Assembly: GCF_002159975.1 (NCBI RefSeq)
Contig: NZ_NFJR01000002.1
Location: 186,001 to 250,000 of the forward strand
DNA: 64,000 nucleotides
Source of the DNA: Barnesiella sp. An22
GTDB taxonomy: Bacteria; Bacteroidota; Bacteroidia; Bacteroidales; Barnesiellaceae
Direction: 5' to 3'
Shown here: piece by piece, positions 9,101 through 17,373 of the stretch
Position numbering within the stretch: position 1 is the first letter of the stretch
Layout of the letters: every line of letters begins with the position of its first letter
Translations under genes and position numbers: made by a program
The notes under the pieces: generated by a model
Told to the model about the DNA's origin: nothing
Databases searched by the model: none
Seen by the model: only the letters and a program-made list of their open reading frames with translations

Positions 9101-9399
9101 TCATGGAGAAGATTCCGGGCTGGCAGGTAACTCACGACCTTACGTCGCTGTCGTTCGGTCAGTCCTACCTCGAACTGGGCGAAACGGCCAAGGGCGAGGC
9201 TCTGCTCAACGAGATTCTTGAAAACTCGGCCGGCTACCTCAACTGGTACAAAGACCTCACTCCGGGTCAGCTCCGCTCCATCCGCAACGATTACGAGAAG
9301 CATGTCTACATCGTTCATGCCATCAACGAGCTGAGTACAGCCTACGGACTTACCGATTTGCAAAACAAGATTGCATCGCGTTTTGCCGTTCGGGAGTAA
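6142..9399 (+). CDS. DUF2723 (GT-C-like) integral membrane protein
   Basis: A large 1085-residue membrane protein. DUF2723 resembles the GT-C fold of protein O-mannosyltransferases: after the first membrane helix comes STASFWDCGEFIASGYKLEV, with acidic residues where GT-C enzymes carry catalytic ones, then GHPPGNPIFMLTARF. About 10-12 hydrophobic helices occupy residues 10-360 and 585-700. A soluble C-terminal half (about 720-1085) contains FTNGDNDTFPLWYVQEVEG and a helical tail. Such proteins are widespread in Bacteroidota and are candidates for glycan transfer to exported proteins, which is inference here. The ATG at 6142 is chosen over an in-frame ATG at 6091 because the hydrophobic N-terminus starts there. 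An 83-nt gap separates it from the deacetylase. Confidence 0.85.
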   Translation: MKRYKLLNNVLGWVVFVVAAITYILTLESTASFWDCGEFIASGYKLEVGHPPGNPIFMLTARFFANFASSPSGVAYMVNLMSGLLSAATILLLFWTITRLAQKVVLREGETVETMSMGQMIAILGCGVVGALAYAWSDTFWFSAVEGEVYAYSSFCTALVFWLILKWESVADEPHSNRYIILIAYIIGVSIAVHLLNLLCIPAIVLVYYYRKFKNTNLKGSIIALLLSFVLIVLLLYGLVPGFVEVASWVELLFVNVFHLPFNSGVVFYFFLIVGVIAWAIYETYAQRSEKLMKISFFISIVLVGIPFIGDGYVIGIILSLALAYYLFFMRKRPSVVTMNTILLSLFVIFIGYSSYALIMIRSTANTPMDQNSPEDIFSLSGYLNREQYGDRPLFYGQTFPAEVLRDANGTAVSTQGKPIWKKKLKSSPDDPDRYIITGHDEHYKYEPELCMLFPRMYSDKAEHISAYKEWTNFKGRPVQVKTPDGTKTVMKPTFGENLAFFLDYQLNYMYWRYFMWNFAGRQNDIQGHGEVQNGNWISGFNFIDKHIAGDQTNLPDDLKNNAGRNVFYMMPLLLGLIGLFFQAFSGKKGIESFWVTFFLFFMTGIAIVIYLNQTPYQPRERDYAYAGSFYAFAIWIGLGVAAIWRGLNYLAKTTDEQPKSTATAVVALLLCLCVPLQMVSQTWDDHDRSGRYVCRDFGMNYLSSVDENAILFTNGDNDTFPLWYVQEVEGYRTDVRVCNLSYLQTDWYIDQMKRPAYESAALPISADESKYAYDVRSYNYVINRLADSITVRNALDYLYSDESWTKDVPGYGALNHLPTNQLYIPVDANAVVASGTVAPALKDSIVSRIVPDFSNKRGFTMSEIASLDIINTNAEQGWKRPVYFAVTVGNSYYLGLEDYFSRTGLAYQVVPLKGVNNNINTDKMYDNMVNRFRWGGIDQVTKEHPLYLDENVRRMCNTIRMMFADLVEQLIKEGKNEKALTALNLIMEKIPGWQVTHDLTSLSFGQSYLELGETAKGEALLNEILENSAGYLNWYKDLTPGQLRSIRNDYEKHVYIVHAINELSTAYGLTDLQNKIASRFAVRE

Positions 9400-9482
9400 T
9401 CGAATATAATCCTTTACGGGAGAGTGTCGGGGAGCTTGTTTCGCCGATTCTCTCCCGATTTTTTTCGTTAGATATATCATTT

Positions 9483-10091
9483 ATGTTTATAGAGCAACCC
9501 CCGTTTTTTTATCGGATGCTGTTCCCCGAGGCCATCTGGCGCATCCCGGGCGATCGGAAGACCGTCTACCTGACATTCGACGACGGTCCTATTCCCCAGG
9601 TTACGCCGTGGGTGCTCGATGTCCTCGACTACTATTCGGTAAAGGCGACTTTCTTTTGTGTGGGCGAAAATGTGGCTCGCAATCCCAACCTCTTCCAGGA
9701 GTTGAGGCACAGGGGGCACCAGGTGGGCAACCACACGATGAATCACATACAGGGCATGTCGACCCCGCCCGAGAAATATGTGCGCAACGTGCTCAATGCC
9801 CACGACCTGATTCAGAGCCAACTCTTCCGTCCGCCCCACGGACACATGCTCCCCGGGCAGGCCAACCTGTTGAAAAAAGATTTCAGCATCATCATGTGGG
9901 ATGTGGTGACTCGCGATTATAGCAACAAGCTCACAGGCGAACAGGTGTTTGGCAACGTGAAGCGCTATGCCCGCAACGGCTCCATCATTGTGTTTCACGA
10001 CTCGATCAAGGCCGAGCGCAACCTGCACTATGCCTTGCCCCGAACCATAAACTGGCTGCGCGAAAATGGATTCATCTTCCGCACCCTTTGA
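9483..10091 (+). CDS. Polysaccharide deacetylase family protein (NodB domain)
   Basis: A 202-residue carbohydrate esterase family 4 protein with a complete NodB motif set. TFDDGP supplies the catalytic Asp and a metal Asp, HQVGNHTMNH the metal histidines, FRPPHGHM motif 3, and IIVFHDS the final catalytic His. These enzymes remove N-acetyl groups from peptidoglycan, chitin oligomers or other surface glycans using a divalent metal. There is no clear signal peptide; the first 18 residues (MFIEQPPFFYRMLFPEAI) are only moderately hydrophobic, so the location is uncertain. Its end overlaps queG by 26 bp, which suggests co-transcription without an obvious shared function. Confidence 0.92.
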   Translation: MFIEQPPFFYRMLFPEAIWRIPGDRKTVYLTFDDGPIPQVTPWVLDVLDYYSVKATFFCVGENVARNPNLFQELRHRGHQVGNHTMNHIQGMSTPPEKYVRNVLNAHDLIQSQLFRPPHGHMLPGQANLLKKDFSIIMWDVVTRDYSNKLTGEQVFGNVKRYARNGSIIVFHDSIKAERNLHYALPRTINWLRENGFIFRTL

Positions 10092-11010
10092 GTGGCGAGA
10101 GCAGATTCGTAGCGAAGCCCTTCGGTTGGGTTTCGATGCGTGTGGCTTCGCTCGGGTCGACGAGGTAGAGCCCCGGGCCCGCGAGGCTTATCGCCGTTGG
10201 CTGGACGAGGGCAGGCAGGCCCAGATGGACTATCTGGGCAACTACCTCGACTTGCGCGATCATCCGGCCCTTCTCTACCCGGGAGCCCGCACCATCGTAT
10301 GCGTGGCGCTCAACTACTATCCGGCCCGTTTCCAGCCGCAGGAGCATCCTCAGTTTGCCTACTATGCCTATGGCCGCGATTACCACGAGGTGATGCGCGA
10401 CAAGCTGCGGCAGCTCGCCGCTTTCGTGGCCCCTCTCTCGGGCGATGCCGGGCGGGTGTGTTGCGATACCGCCCCTGTGCGCGAACGCTATTGGGCCGTG
10501 CAGGCCGGTCTGGGATTTATCGGCAGGAATGCCCAGTTGATTATCCCCGGTAAGGGCTCTTACTTCTTTCTGGGCGAGTTGCTTACGACACTCGCCTTGC
10601 CCCCCGACAAACCCTTGTCCAACCGCTGCGGCGACTGCTTGCTCTGCCGGGAGCATTGCCCTGTGGGGGCGCTCGATGAGCCGGGGCAGGTCGATGCCCG
10701 CCGCTGCATTTCGTGCCAGACCATCGAGAACCGCGGCGAGATACCGCCCGCGGTGGCTGACCGGATGGGCAACCGGGTCTATGGCTGCGACACCTGCCAG
10801 CAGTGCTGTCCCTGGAATCGGGCGGCTACTCCTTCGACGCACCCCGAGTTCGCCCCCTCGGACGAACTGCTCGCTCTCGACGCCGCCCGTTTCGAGGCGT
10901 TGACTCCCGACGATTTCAACCGCATATTCCGCCATTCGGCCGTGCGCCGGGCCAAGTATGCGGGGCTCATGCGCAACTTTGCCGTGTGGAAGAAAAACCG
11001 TAAATCGTGA
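10066..11010 (+). CDS. queG: Epoxyqueuosine reductase
   Basis: Performs the last step of queuosine synthesis, reducing epoxyqueuosine to queuosine in tRNA with cobalamin and two 4Fe-4S clusters. The 314-residue length is slightly short of the usual 350-380. The first ferredoxin motif is CGDCLLCREHCPVGA, near residues 187-201. The second is CISCQTIENRGEIP followed by CDTCQQCCPWNR, near 239. DTAPVRERYWAVQAGLGFIGRN is the typical substrate-side segment. It overlaps the deacetylase gene by 26 bp. The queA gene for the preceding step is at 23131-24180 in this window, and the cobalamin requirement fits a B12-using organism. Confidence 0.95.
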   Translation: MDSSSAPFEWREQIRSEALRLGFDACGFARVDEVEPRAREAYRRWLDEGRQAQMDYLGNYLDLRDHPALLYPGARTIVCVALNYYPARFQPQEHPQFAYYAYGRDYHEVMRDKLRQLAAFVAPLSGDAGRVCCDTAPVRERYWAVQAGLGFIGRNAQLIIPGKGSYFFLGELLTTLALPPDKPLSNRCGDCLLCREHCPVGALDEPGQVDARRCISCQTIENRGEIPPAVADRMGNRVYGCDTCQQCCPWNRAATPSTHPEFAPSDELLALDAARFEALTPDDFNRIFRHSAVRRAKYAGLMRNFAVWKKNRKS

Positions 11011-11112
11011 CGAATCGGCACAAAACGATACCATCGTACCCCCTTCACACCGATAGCCGGCTCTATCCTGTTCCCTTTTGAAATACATCCCTTGAGTGAG
11101 GGTAAAAAGAAA

Positions 11113-11144
11113 CGAGGGCCCCACACCGATGTGTGGAACCCTCG
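11113..11144 (-). terminator. Terminator after nagB
   Basis: Interrupted stem CGAGGG and CACAC paired with GTGTG and CCCTCG. On the minus strand it is followed by TTTCTTTTT, so it should end nagB transcription. It lies between convergent queG and nagB and may act for both. Confidence 0.8.
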
Positions 11145-11180
11145 CTATGCGGTTCGAAAGATTTTGGCTTTCGAGTGAGA

Positions 11181-11993
11181 TTACTTCAGCAAGCTGTCGG
11201 GGTCGAGGTTGTTGTGCTCGATGTCGAGGAAGTATTTGTAGGTACCCACTTTCAGCTCGGCCGTAGCGGCATCGTCGCATACGATGATGCTCTTGGGGTG
11301 CATTTGCAGAGCCGTGATGGTCCACATTTGCGAAACGCCGCCCTCTACGCCCTGTTGCAAGGCACGGGCCTTGTTGTGGCCGTTGACAATGATGAGTACG
11401 TTGCGGGCAGCCATGACGGTGCCTACACCCACGGTGAGCGCCGTTTTGGGCACGAGGTTGGTATCGCCGCCGAAGAAGCGCGAGTTGGCGATGATGGTGT
11501 CTTGCGTCAGGGTTTTCACACGTGTGCGCGAGGTAAGCGACGAACCCGGTTCGTTGAAGGCGATGTGGCCGTCGGGGCCTACGCCGCCCAGGAAGAGTTC
11601 GATACCGCCGTAGGAGGCGATTTTAGCCTCGTAGCGGGCACACTCCTCTTCGGGGTTGGCAGCGTTGCCGTTGAGGATATTGACGTTCTCGGGACGGATG
11701 TCGATGTGCGAGAAGAAGTTGCTCCACATGAAAGTGTGGTAGCTCTGCTCGTGATCTTCGGGCAGGTTGCAATATTCGTCCATGTTGAAGGTAACGACGT
11801 TGCGGAACGACACGATACCTTTCTTGTTCAACTCGATGAGGTGTTTGTACATGCCCAGCGGCGACGAGCCGGTGGGGAGGCCCAGTACGAAAGGCTTCTC
11901 TTCGGTAGGGTTGAATTTATTGATGCACGATGCCACATAGTTAGCGGCCCAACGCGAAACTGCATCATAGGTTGGTTCGATAATCAGTCTCAT
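11181..11993 (-). CDS. nagB: Glucosamine-6-phosphate deaminase
   Basis: Converts glucosamine 6-phosphate to fructose 6-phosphate plus ammonia, feeding amino sugars into glycolysis. The 270 residues match the family length. Active-site features are intact: the phosphate loop [11 protein letters not shown] (about residues 38-48), the catalytic Asp in FNMDEY, and [14 protein letters not shown] with the Asp, His and Glu of the ring-opening machinery. A longer frame starts at 12050, but a TACTTTTG -7 box at 12028-12035 would put the transcript start near 12021, so ATG 11993 is correct. It is divergent from the NagB/PIG-L fusion and shares a 187-bp control region with it. Confidence 0.96.
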   Translation of the reverse strand: MRLIIEPTYDAVSRWAANYVASCINKFNPTEEKPFVLGLPTGSSPLGMYKHLIELNKKGIVSFRNVVTFNMDEYCNLPEDHEQSYHTFMWSNFFSHIDIRPENVNILNGNAANPEEECARYEAKIASYGGIELFLGGVGPDGHIAFNEPGSSLTSRTRVKTLTQDTIIANSRFFGGDTNLVPKTALTVGVGTVMAARNVLIIVNGHNKARALQQGVEGGVSQMWTITALQMHPKSIIVCDDAATAELKVGTYKYFLDIEHNNLDPDSLLK

Positions 11994-12027
11994 GATTTTA
12001 TAGATTTTTATGGATTTTAGCTTTCCC

Positions 12028-12035
12028 CAAAAGTA
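12028..12035 (-). promoter_or_regulatory. Candidate -7 box of nagB
   Basis: Minus-strand TACTTTTG matches TAnnTTTG and lies 34 nt upstream of the nagB ATG. No clean -33 element is seen. Confidence 0.45.
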
Positions 12036-12063
12036 ATCATTTTTTGGCAAGTATCGACCGGCG

Positions 12064-12119
12064 GGTGAAAATTTTGTGTATTTTTCTAAAAATCGAATAT
12101 ACTTCCATCATTTTTCACC
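12064..12119. repeat. Inverted repeat in the divergent nagB control region
   Basis: GGTGAAAA at 12064-12071 and TTTTCACC at 12112-12119 form a perfect 8-bp inverted repeat with 40 bp between the arms. It sits between the two divergent promoters (12028-12035 on minus and TAAGTTTG at 12152-12159 on plus), so it could bind a dimeric regulator of both genes. Function is inferred from position only. Confidence 0.4.
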
Positions 12120-12180
12120 TTTTTTGTGTGGAAAAAATGTAAAGGAATCATTAAGTTTGTAACTCAAAAATACTATCGCG

Positions 12181-14163
12181 ATGAAAACAAATCTTAGTTC
12201 TCAAATTAAACTGGACCGTATACCCAAACGGTATTACGATCCTGACGGTGAGTTGGAACTCGCGGCTCTGACGCGGGAAGAAAAGGTCTATACCAAAATC
12301 TTCGAAGGTTCCGACGAAGGTTCGGTATATGTGGCTCACGACATTGCCGAGTTGATTCAGAAATGCAAGGCCGAACATCGCCATTGCGTTCTCGCTTTGG
12401 GTTCGGGTGCAGCCACTCACTCGGTCTATGCCGAACTGGTGCGCATGTATCAGGCCGGAGAAATCAGCTTCTCGAATGTAATCGTGTTCAACATCGGTGA
12501 ATACTATCCCTTGGCCGAAGGTGCTCCCGGTACCATGAGCCTCTTGAAAGAGCTTTTGCTCGACAAGGTGAATATCGACCCCGAGAATATCCATACGCCC
12601 AGCAAGATGGTTTCGAAAGAAGATCTCTTCGCATACTGCAAGAAATACGAGGAAGAGATCGAAGCCTGCGGCGGTATAGACCTGGCTCTGTGCGAAATCG
12701 GTGCCGTGGGTAATCTCGCCTTCAACGAACCGGGTTCGCAGCTCAACTCGTCGTGCCGTCTCATGTTGCTCGGTAGCGATGCCCGTCACGTGGCTTCGTC
12801 GCAATTCAATTCGAACGAGAATGTTCCCCGCTGTGCCATCACGCTGGGTATCTCGAACCTCATGTCGGCCCGTCGTATCATCTGCGTGGCCTGGGGTGAA
12901 AATCGCGCCAACATCGTGAAACGCACCATCGAGGGCGAAGTGACCGACCTCATTCCCTCTTCCTTCCTGCAGACCCATCGTCGTGCCAAAGTGGTGCTCG
13001 ACCTTTCGGCTGCCGAGGCTTTGACGCGCATCAGCCGTCCGTGGCTCGTAACGTCGTGCGAATGGGACGAGAAACTCATCCGTCGGGCCATTGTTTGGCT
13101 CTGCAAGGTGACGGGTAAACCCATCTTGAAACTGACCGACAAAGACTACAACGACAACGGCTTGAGCGAACTCGTTGCCCTCTACGGTTCGGCCTACAAC
13201 GTAAACATCCGCATCTTCAACTCGCTGCAACATACCATTACCGGTTGGCCCGGTGGTAAACCCAATGCCGACGACACTTTCCGTCCCGAGCGTGCTACTC
13301 CGTATCCCAAACGGGTTATCGTATTCAGCCCGCACCCCGACGACGATGTGATCTCGATGGGTGGTACCCTCAAACGTCTTGCCGTACAGAAACACGATGT
13401 ACACGTGGCTTACGAGACTTCGGGCAACATTGCCGTAGGCGACGAAGATATGATGCGTTACATCATGCTTATCGACAACATCGCCAAGAAGTTCAAGTTC
13501 GATACCCCCGAGCTTCTGAAAGAGAGCAGCGAAATCCACAAATTCATCGAGCAGAAGAAAGACGGTGAGTCCGATACGCCCGATATTCGCTTTATCAAGA
13601 CAATGATTCGTCGGGGCGAGGCTCGTACCGCCTGCAAATACATCGGCATCAAGCCCGAGAATGTTCACTTCCTGAACCTCCCCTTCTACGAGACGGGTAC
13701 CATTAAGAAAGGCGATTTGACCGAAGCCGATATTCAGATTGTAAAAGACCTGATTGAGTCGGTTAAACCGCACCAGATTTTCGTAGCCGGCGACTTGGCC
13801 GACCCGCACGGAACTCACAAGGTTTGCCTCGATGCCGTTCTGGCCGCTATCGACGAAATCAAGGACGAAGAGTGGATGAAAGATTGCCGCATCTGGATGT
13901 ATCGTGGTGCCTGGGCCGAATGGGAAATCGACCACATCGAAATGGCTGTGCCCCTGAGCCCCGAAGAGCTGCGTCAGAAACGTAACTCGATTCTCAAACA
14001 CCAGTCGCAGATGGAGAGCGCTCCCTTCCTGGGCGACGACGAGCGTCTGTTCTGGCAACGTGCCGAGGATCGTAACAAAGCTACGGCCGACCTCTACGCC
14101 AGCCTCGGTCTGGCTTCGTACGAGGCCATCGAAGCCTTTGTAGAATATCATCCCATACGATAA
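12181..14163 (+). CDS. NagB-like (degenerate) domain fused to PIG-L/LmbE deacetylase
   Basis: A 660-residue two-domain protein. Residues about 30-300 resemble glucosamine-6-phosphate deaminase, but key positions are changed compared with the intact nagB next door. The phosphate loop reads LALGSGAATHSVY, the catalytic Asp of FNMDEY is Gly106 (FNIGEY), and [14 protein letters not shown] has become EIGAVGNLAFNEPG (residues 172-185), losing the Asp and His while keeping Glu183. Residues about 375-600 are a PIG-L/LmbE zinc deacetylase with an intact metal motif, SPHPDDD at 383-389, and DPHGTHK at 541-547. The likely role is an N-acetylglucosaminide deacetylase with a ligand-sensing pseudoenzyme module, which is inference. 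Candidate -7 box TAAGTTTG is at 12152-12159; a terminator follows. Confidence 0.88.
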   Translation: MKTNLSSQIKLDRIPKRYYDPDGELELAALTREEKVYTKIFEGSDEGSVYVAHDIAELIQKCKAEHRHCVLALGSGAATHSVYAELVRMYQAGEISFSNVIVFNIGEYYPLAEGAPGTMSLLKELLLDKVNIDPENIHTPSKMVSKEDLFAYCKKYEEEIEACGGIDLALCEIGAVGNLAFNEPGSQLNSSCRLMLLGSDARHVASSQFNSNENVPRCAITLGISNLMSARRIICVAWGENRANIVKRTIEGEVTDLIPSSFLQTHRRAKVVLDLSAAEALTRISRPWLVTSCEWDEKLIRRAIVWLCKVTGKPILKLTDKDYNDNGLSELVALYGSAYNVNIRIFNSLQHTITGWPGGKPNADDTFRPERATPYPKRVIVFSPHPDDDVISMGGTLKRLAVQKHDVHVAYETSGNIAVGDEDMMRYIMLIDNIAKKFKFDTPELLKESSEIHKFIEQKKDGESDTPDIRFIKTMIRRGEARTACKYIGIKPENVHFLNLPFYETGTIKKGDLTEADIQIVKDLIESVKPHQIFVAGDLADPHGTHKVCLDAVLAAIDEIKDEEWMKDCRIWMYRGAWAEWEIDHIEMAVPLSPEELRQKRNSILKHQSQMESAPFLGDDERLFWQRAEDRNKATADLYASLGLASYEAIEAFVEYHPIR

Positions 14164-14180
14164 TCCGTAACCTGTATAGA

Positions 14181-14214
14181 GGGGCTGTATCGGCGTGATG
14201 CAGCCCCTTTTCTT
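14181..14214 (+). terminator. Terminator after the NagB/PIG-L gene
   Basis: GGGGCTG at 14181-14187 pairs with CAGCCCC at 14201-14207, and the TAT/ATG flanks extend the stem. It is followed directly by TTTTCTTT, a standard intrinsic terminator. Confidence 0.85.
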
Positions 14215-14344
14215 TAAATAAGAAGAGACAACAAGAGGCAATACTTGTTTCGGGGACTGTTGCACAATGCCCCGGGGGGACTGTAAGAACCGGGGACCCT
14301 TCGTTTGCAAAGATCATACACACATACCTCATGTAAATATACCT

Positions 14345-15025
14345 ATGAAACCACACCGAATTATCCTGATACGTCATGGCGAATGCTATGCCAATACCGA
14401 CGAAAGCCAGTTTGCCACCGAACCCGACTACACGATAGAGCTGACTCCCCGAGGTCTCGAGCAGGCTCGTGAGGCAGGTGAAGCCCTGAAGGCGTTGGTT
14501 GGTGACGAACCGCTCTATTTCTATGTGTCGCCCTTCTGGCGCACCCGTTCTACCTTTGAGCAGGTGGCCCGGGCCTTTCCCCGTCGTCAGTTCGACTACA
14601 ACGAGGAGCCCCGCCTCAGAGAGCAGGAGTGGGGCTACCTGCGCACCTATGCCGAGCTGAAGCGGTTGAAAGAGGAGCGTCGCCGCTACGGCACGTTTTA
14701 CTACCGGTTTCCGGGCGGCGAGGCCGGCACCGATGTCTACGACCGCATCAACGACCTGCTGGGGTCGCTGCATCGCGATTTCCGCAGCCCCGACTTCCCG
14801 CCCAACTGTGTACTCATCACCCACTCGCTGGCCATACGCCTCTTTGTGATGCGGTGGTTTCACCTCACGGTCGAGGAGTTTGAAGAGATGGCTTCGCCCC
14901 GGAATGGCGACTTGGTGATACTCGAGTATGACGATGCCGCTCAGGAATACCGGCTGACGACTCCGCTCGCCCGGAATTCCGACACGGTGTTCCGTCGGCG
15001 GCCCATCCGGTTGCCCGACGAGTAA
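14345..15025 (+). CDS. Histidine phosphatase family protein
   Basis: A 226-residue phosphoglycerate-mutase-like phosphatase. The catalytic RHGE motif is near residue 9 (IILIRHGECYAN), the second conserved arginine lies in SPFWRTRST, and the distal histidine is in VLITHSLAIRLF around residue 160. Substrates in this superfamily range from phosphoglycerate to nucleotides and sugar phosphates and cannot be told from the sequence. An in-frame start exists at 14267, but the ATG at 14345 begins right at the first beta strand. The gene stands alone between a terminator and the convergent CoA-transferase. The 14215-14344 gap contains a CGGGG/CCCCG imperfect inverted repeat and nothing else clear. Confidence 0.88.
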   Translation: MKPHRIILIRHGECYANTDESQFATEPDYTIELTPRGLEQAREAGEALKALVGDEPLYFYVSPFWRTRSTFEQVARAFPRRQFDYNEEPRLREQEWGYLRTYAELKRLKEERRRYGTFYYRFPGGEAGTDVYDRINDLLGSLHRDFRSPDFPPNCVLITHSLAIRLFVMRWFHLTVEEFEEMASPRNGDLVILEYDDAAQEYRLTTPLARNSDTVFRRRPIRLPDE

Positions 15026-15078
15026 TCGGAATCGGTGCGACGAAAAAGATCGTTTCCAGCTCTCGCGTTATAAACACA

Positions 15079-15112
15079 ATACCCCCGAGGCGCGGGTGGC
15101 CTCGAGGGTATC
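15079..15112 (-). terminator. Terminator between the phosphatase and CoA-transferase genes
   Basis: ATACCC and CCGAGG pair with CCTCG and GGGTAT around a 9-nt loop. It sits between convergent genes; the downstream T tract is weak on both sides. Confidence 0.65.
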
Positions 15113-15138
15113 GGTTATAATCGCATTCGACGGTTTAA

Positions 15139-16629
15139 TTATACATATTCGGCCCAGTTGGTAAGAGCCATATCGCCCGATTTCAGGAACTCGTTGTGGA
15201 ATCCGAAGGCGGCCTTCAGGTTGTGAGGCGTGTGGCCTTTGCCCAGTTTCAGGTAGTCCCACAACAGCTCTTTGTACATGGGGTGAACGCAGTTCTCGAT
15301 GATGGTGTGAGCGCGTTGGATGGGCGATTTGCCGCGGAGGTCGGCTACGCCCTGCTCGGTGATGAGCACCTGTACCGAGTGTTCGCTGTGGTCGAGGTGC
15401 GAAACCATGGGTACGATGGCGCTGATTTTGCCACCTTTGGCAATCGAGGGGCAGGTGAATATCGAGAGGTAGGCATTGCGGGTGAAGTCGGCCGAGCCGC
15501 CGATGCCGTTCATCATCTTGGTACCGGTTACGTGGGTCGAGTTCACGTTGCCGAAGATGTCGGCCTCGAGGGCGGTGTTCATGGTGATGAGGCCCAGTCG
15601 GCGTACGATTTCGGGGTGATTCGATATTTCGCCCGGTCGCATGATGATTTTGTCGTGGAAGAAGTCGATGTTGCTGAACACCTCGTCTTGTTTGCCGTCG
15701 CTTATCGTCATGGAGCAGCAGCTGGCAAATTTGCATTTACCCTCTTTCATCAGGTCGATAACGGCATCTTGTATCACCTCGGTATACATTTCGAAGGCGG
15801 GGATGTCGGGGTTGGAGCCCAGACTGCCCAGCACGGCGTTGGCGATGTTGCCTACACCCGATTGCAGCGGCAGGAATTGGGGCGGGATGAGGCCGGCTTT
15901 CAACTGGCTTACGAGGAAGTCGCACACGTTGTTTCCGATCTTCATGGTGGTCTCGTCGGCCGGGGTGAAGGGTTTCACGCCGTCGAGCTTGTCGCTTTCG
16001 ACGATGCCCACGATTTTCTTCGGGTCTACTTTAATGATAGGAGCACCGATACGGTCGCTGGGTTTGTAGATGGGAATCTCGCGACGGTAGGGCGGGTCGA
16101 GCGGTTGGTAAATGTCGTGCATGCCCCGCAGCTCTTTGGGGTCGTGGTGGTTCAGTTCGATGATGATTTTATCGGCCAGCGCGCAGAAGGTGGGAGTAGC
16201 ACCCACACCGTTGCCCAGCAGGATTTCTCCGTTGGGGGTTACCTCGGTAGCTTCGACGATGGCCACGTTTACCTTGCCCAGAAATCCGTAACGCAGGTTT
16301 TGCGCCAGGTGCGAGAGGTGCATGTCGAAGTAGGCAATCTCGTTGGAGTTGACGGCTGCACGGGTATCTTTGTGCGACTGGTAGGGTGTACGGCTTCTGA
16401 TGGCTTTTGCACGGGTGAGGGCGCCGTCTACGTAGTCGCTGGTCGAGGCACCGGTGTAGACGCCAATCTGGAAGGGGCGTCCGGCTGCATGTTCGGCCTC
16501 GGCCCGTTGGGCGATGGCGACAGGGACTACTTTGGGGGTACCTGCTGCAGTAAAGCCACTAAATCCTACATTATCGTTGTGGTGAACGAATTGAGCCGCT
16601 TCTTCGGCGGTAATAAAATTAAATGCCAT
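15139..16629 (-). CDS. Succinate CoA-transferase / acetyl-CoA hydrolase family
   Basis: A 496-residue class I CoA-transferase of the acetyl-CoA hydrolase / propionyl-CoA:succinate CoA-transferase group. It would move CoA between succinate and acetate or propionate, recycling CoA in the fermentative succinate-propionate pathway. Seen motifs are GVYTGASTSDYVDG near residue 58, the GNGVGATPT loop near 135, FEMYTEVIQD with the expected catalytic glutamate region near 280, and the CoA-binding GIGGSADFTRNA near 390. The length is right for the family. Upstream on the same strand, 57 nt away, is the uncharacterised TM protein. Which acyl donors it uses is not determinable here. Confidence 0.9.
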   Translation of the reverse strand: MAFNFITAEEAAQFVHHNDNVGFSGFTAAGTPKVVPVAIAQRAEAEHAAGRPFQIGVYTGASTSDYVDGALTRAKAIRSRTPYQSHKDTRAAVNSNEIAYFDMHLSHLAQNLRYGFLGKVNVAIVEATEVTPNGEILLGNGVGATPTFCALADKIIIELNHHDPKELRGMHDIYQPLDPPYRREIPIYKPSDRIGAPIIKVDPKKIVGIVESDKLDGVKPFTPADETTMKIGNNVCDFLVSQLKAGLIPPQFLPLQSGVGNIANAVLGSLGSNPDIPAFEMYTEVIQDAVIDLMKEGKCKFASCCSMTISDGKQDEVFSNIDFFHDKIIMRPGEISNHPEIVRRLGLITMNTALEADIFGNVNSTHVTGTKMMNGIGGSADFTRNAYLSIFTCPSIAKGGKISAIVPMVSHLDHSEHSVQVLITEQGVADLRGKSPIQRAHTIIENCVHPMYKELLWDYLKLGKGHTPHNLKAAFGFHNEFLKSGDMALTNWAEYV

Positions 16630-16686
16630 ATCTATGATAAATTTTGTTGTTTTTGAGATATTTCAAGGTTAAGGTGTTTCTCGGTT

Positions 16687-17298
16687 TCAGTATTTTCTAT
16701 TCAGTATTTCTGCAGCGATGACCGCTTTTCGCCAATCTATATCGCTTATATCTATTGATTCAGTCTCTGCTTCGGATTCCTGTACCGGTACGGTTTGTGT
16801 CACGGGTCGGGCAGATGTTTGCGGACGGGCGAGCGCCGATTTTCCCTCCTCCTCGGGTGTCAGTATCGTTGCTGCCGGTTCGGGTTTTGGGACGGTCGCA
16901 GCCGGCTGTTCTGCAGGTCGAGGCTGTGGTCGCCATTCGGTTTGAGGTTCTCTTCGCTCCAGGGGCTGCACCTGAGGGCGGCGAGACGGTTGCGGCTGCG
17001 CTCTTCGGGGAGCTCGGGGGATATATTCATCGGCCTCGTGAGCCTTTCGCTCCTCCTCTTCGTGAGCTCGGCGCAGCTCTGCGAAAATTTCGTCCAGGGT
17101 AAGTGGTGTGGAAGCATCTCGACTCTCTTCCTGCTCTTCTCGCTGAGGGGCCTGAGTGGAGGCTTCGGGAAAGATGGTTCGACCAGGTTGTCTTCCCGGT
17201 TGATTTTTAGAGCTTTGTTGCTTTTTGGAACCAACGGAATTGATGGCAAGAATGACCAACCCGATGATTATAGCGACGATTATCTCTGAAAAATCCAT
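16687..17298 (-). CDS. Single-pass, proline/glutamate-rich protein of unknown function
   Basis: 203 residues. An N-terminal membrane helix (about residues 3-22, IIVAIIIGLVILAINSV) is followed by a long low-complexity region rich in P, R, E and Q. That region contains an acidic helical stretch, LTLDEIFAELRRAHEEEERK, at about 70-90. The end, IDWRKAVIAAEILNRKY, looks like a conserved tail that I have seen on uncharacterised Bacteroidota proteins. It is probably anchored in the inner membrane with a disordered cytoplasmic arm ending in a short interaction motif. No function is known to me. It may be co-transcribed with the downstream CoA-transferase. Confidence 0.6.
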   Translation of the reverse strand: MDFSEIIVAIIIGLVILAINSVGSKKQQSSKNQPGRQPGRTIFPEASTQAPQREEQEESRDASTPLTLDEIFAELRRAHEEEERKAHEADEYIPRAPRRAQPQPSRRPQVQPLERREPQTEWRPQPRPAEQPAATVPKPEPAATILTPEEEGKSALARPQTSARPVTQTVPVQESEAETESIDISDIDWRKAVIAAEILNRKY

Positions 17299-17373
17299 CT
17301 CTTTTTACTATTTTTGTCCTCAAATATAGAGTTTTATTGAGAATCTTCCAAATTTTGGAGCTCTATAAAATAA

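Noticed and set aside
6157-9480. 1107-codon open frame antisense to the DUF2723 gene
   Set aside because: It mirrors the codon structure of the plus-strand gene, has no family resemblance and is of the shadow type seen opposite other GC-rich genes here (for example 12151-14310, 17436-19277, 24519-27287, 38199-40589 and 56580-58589).
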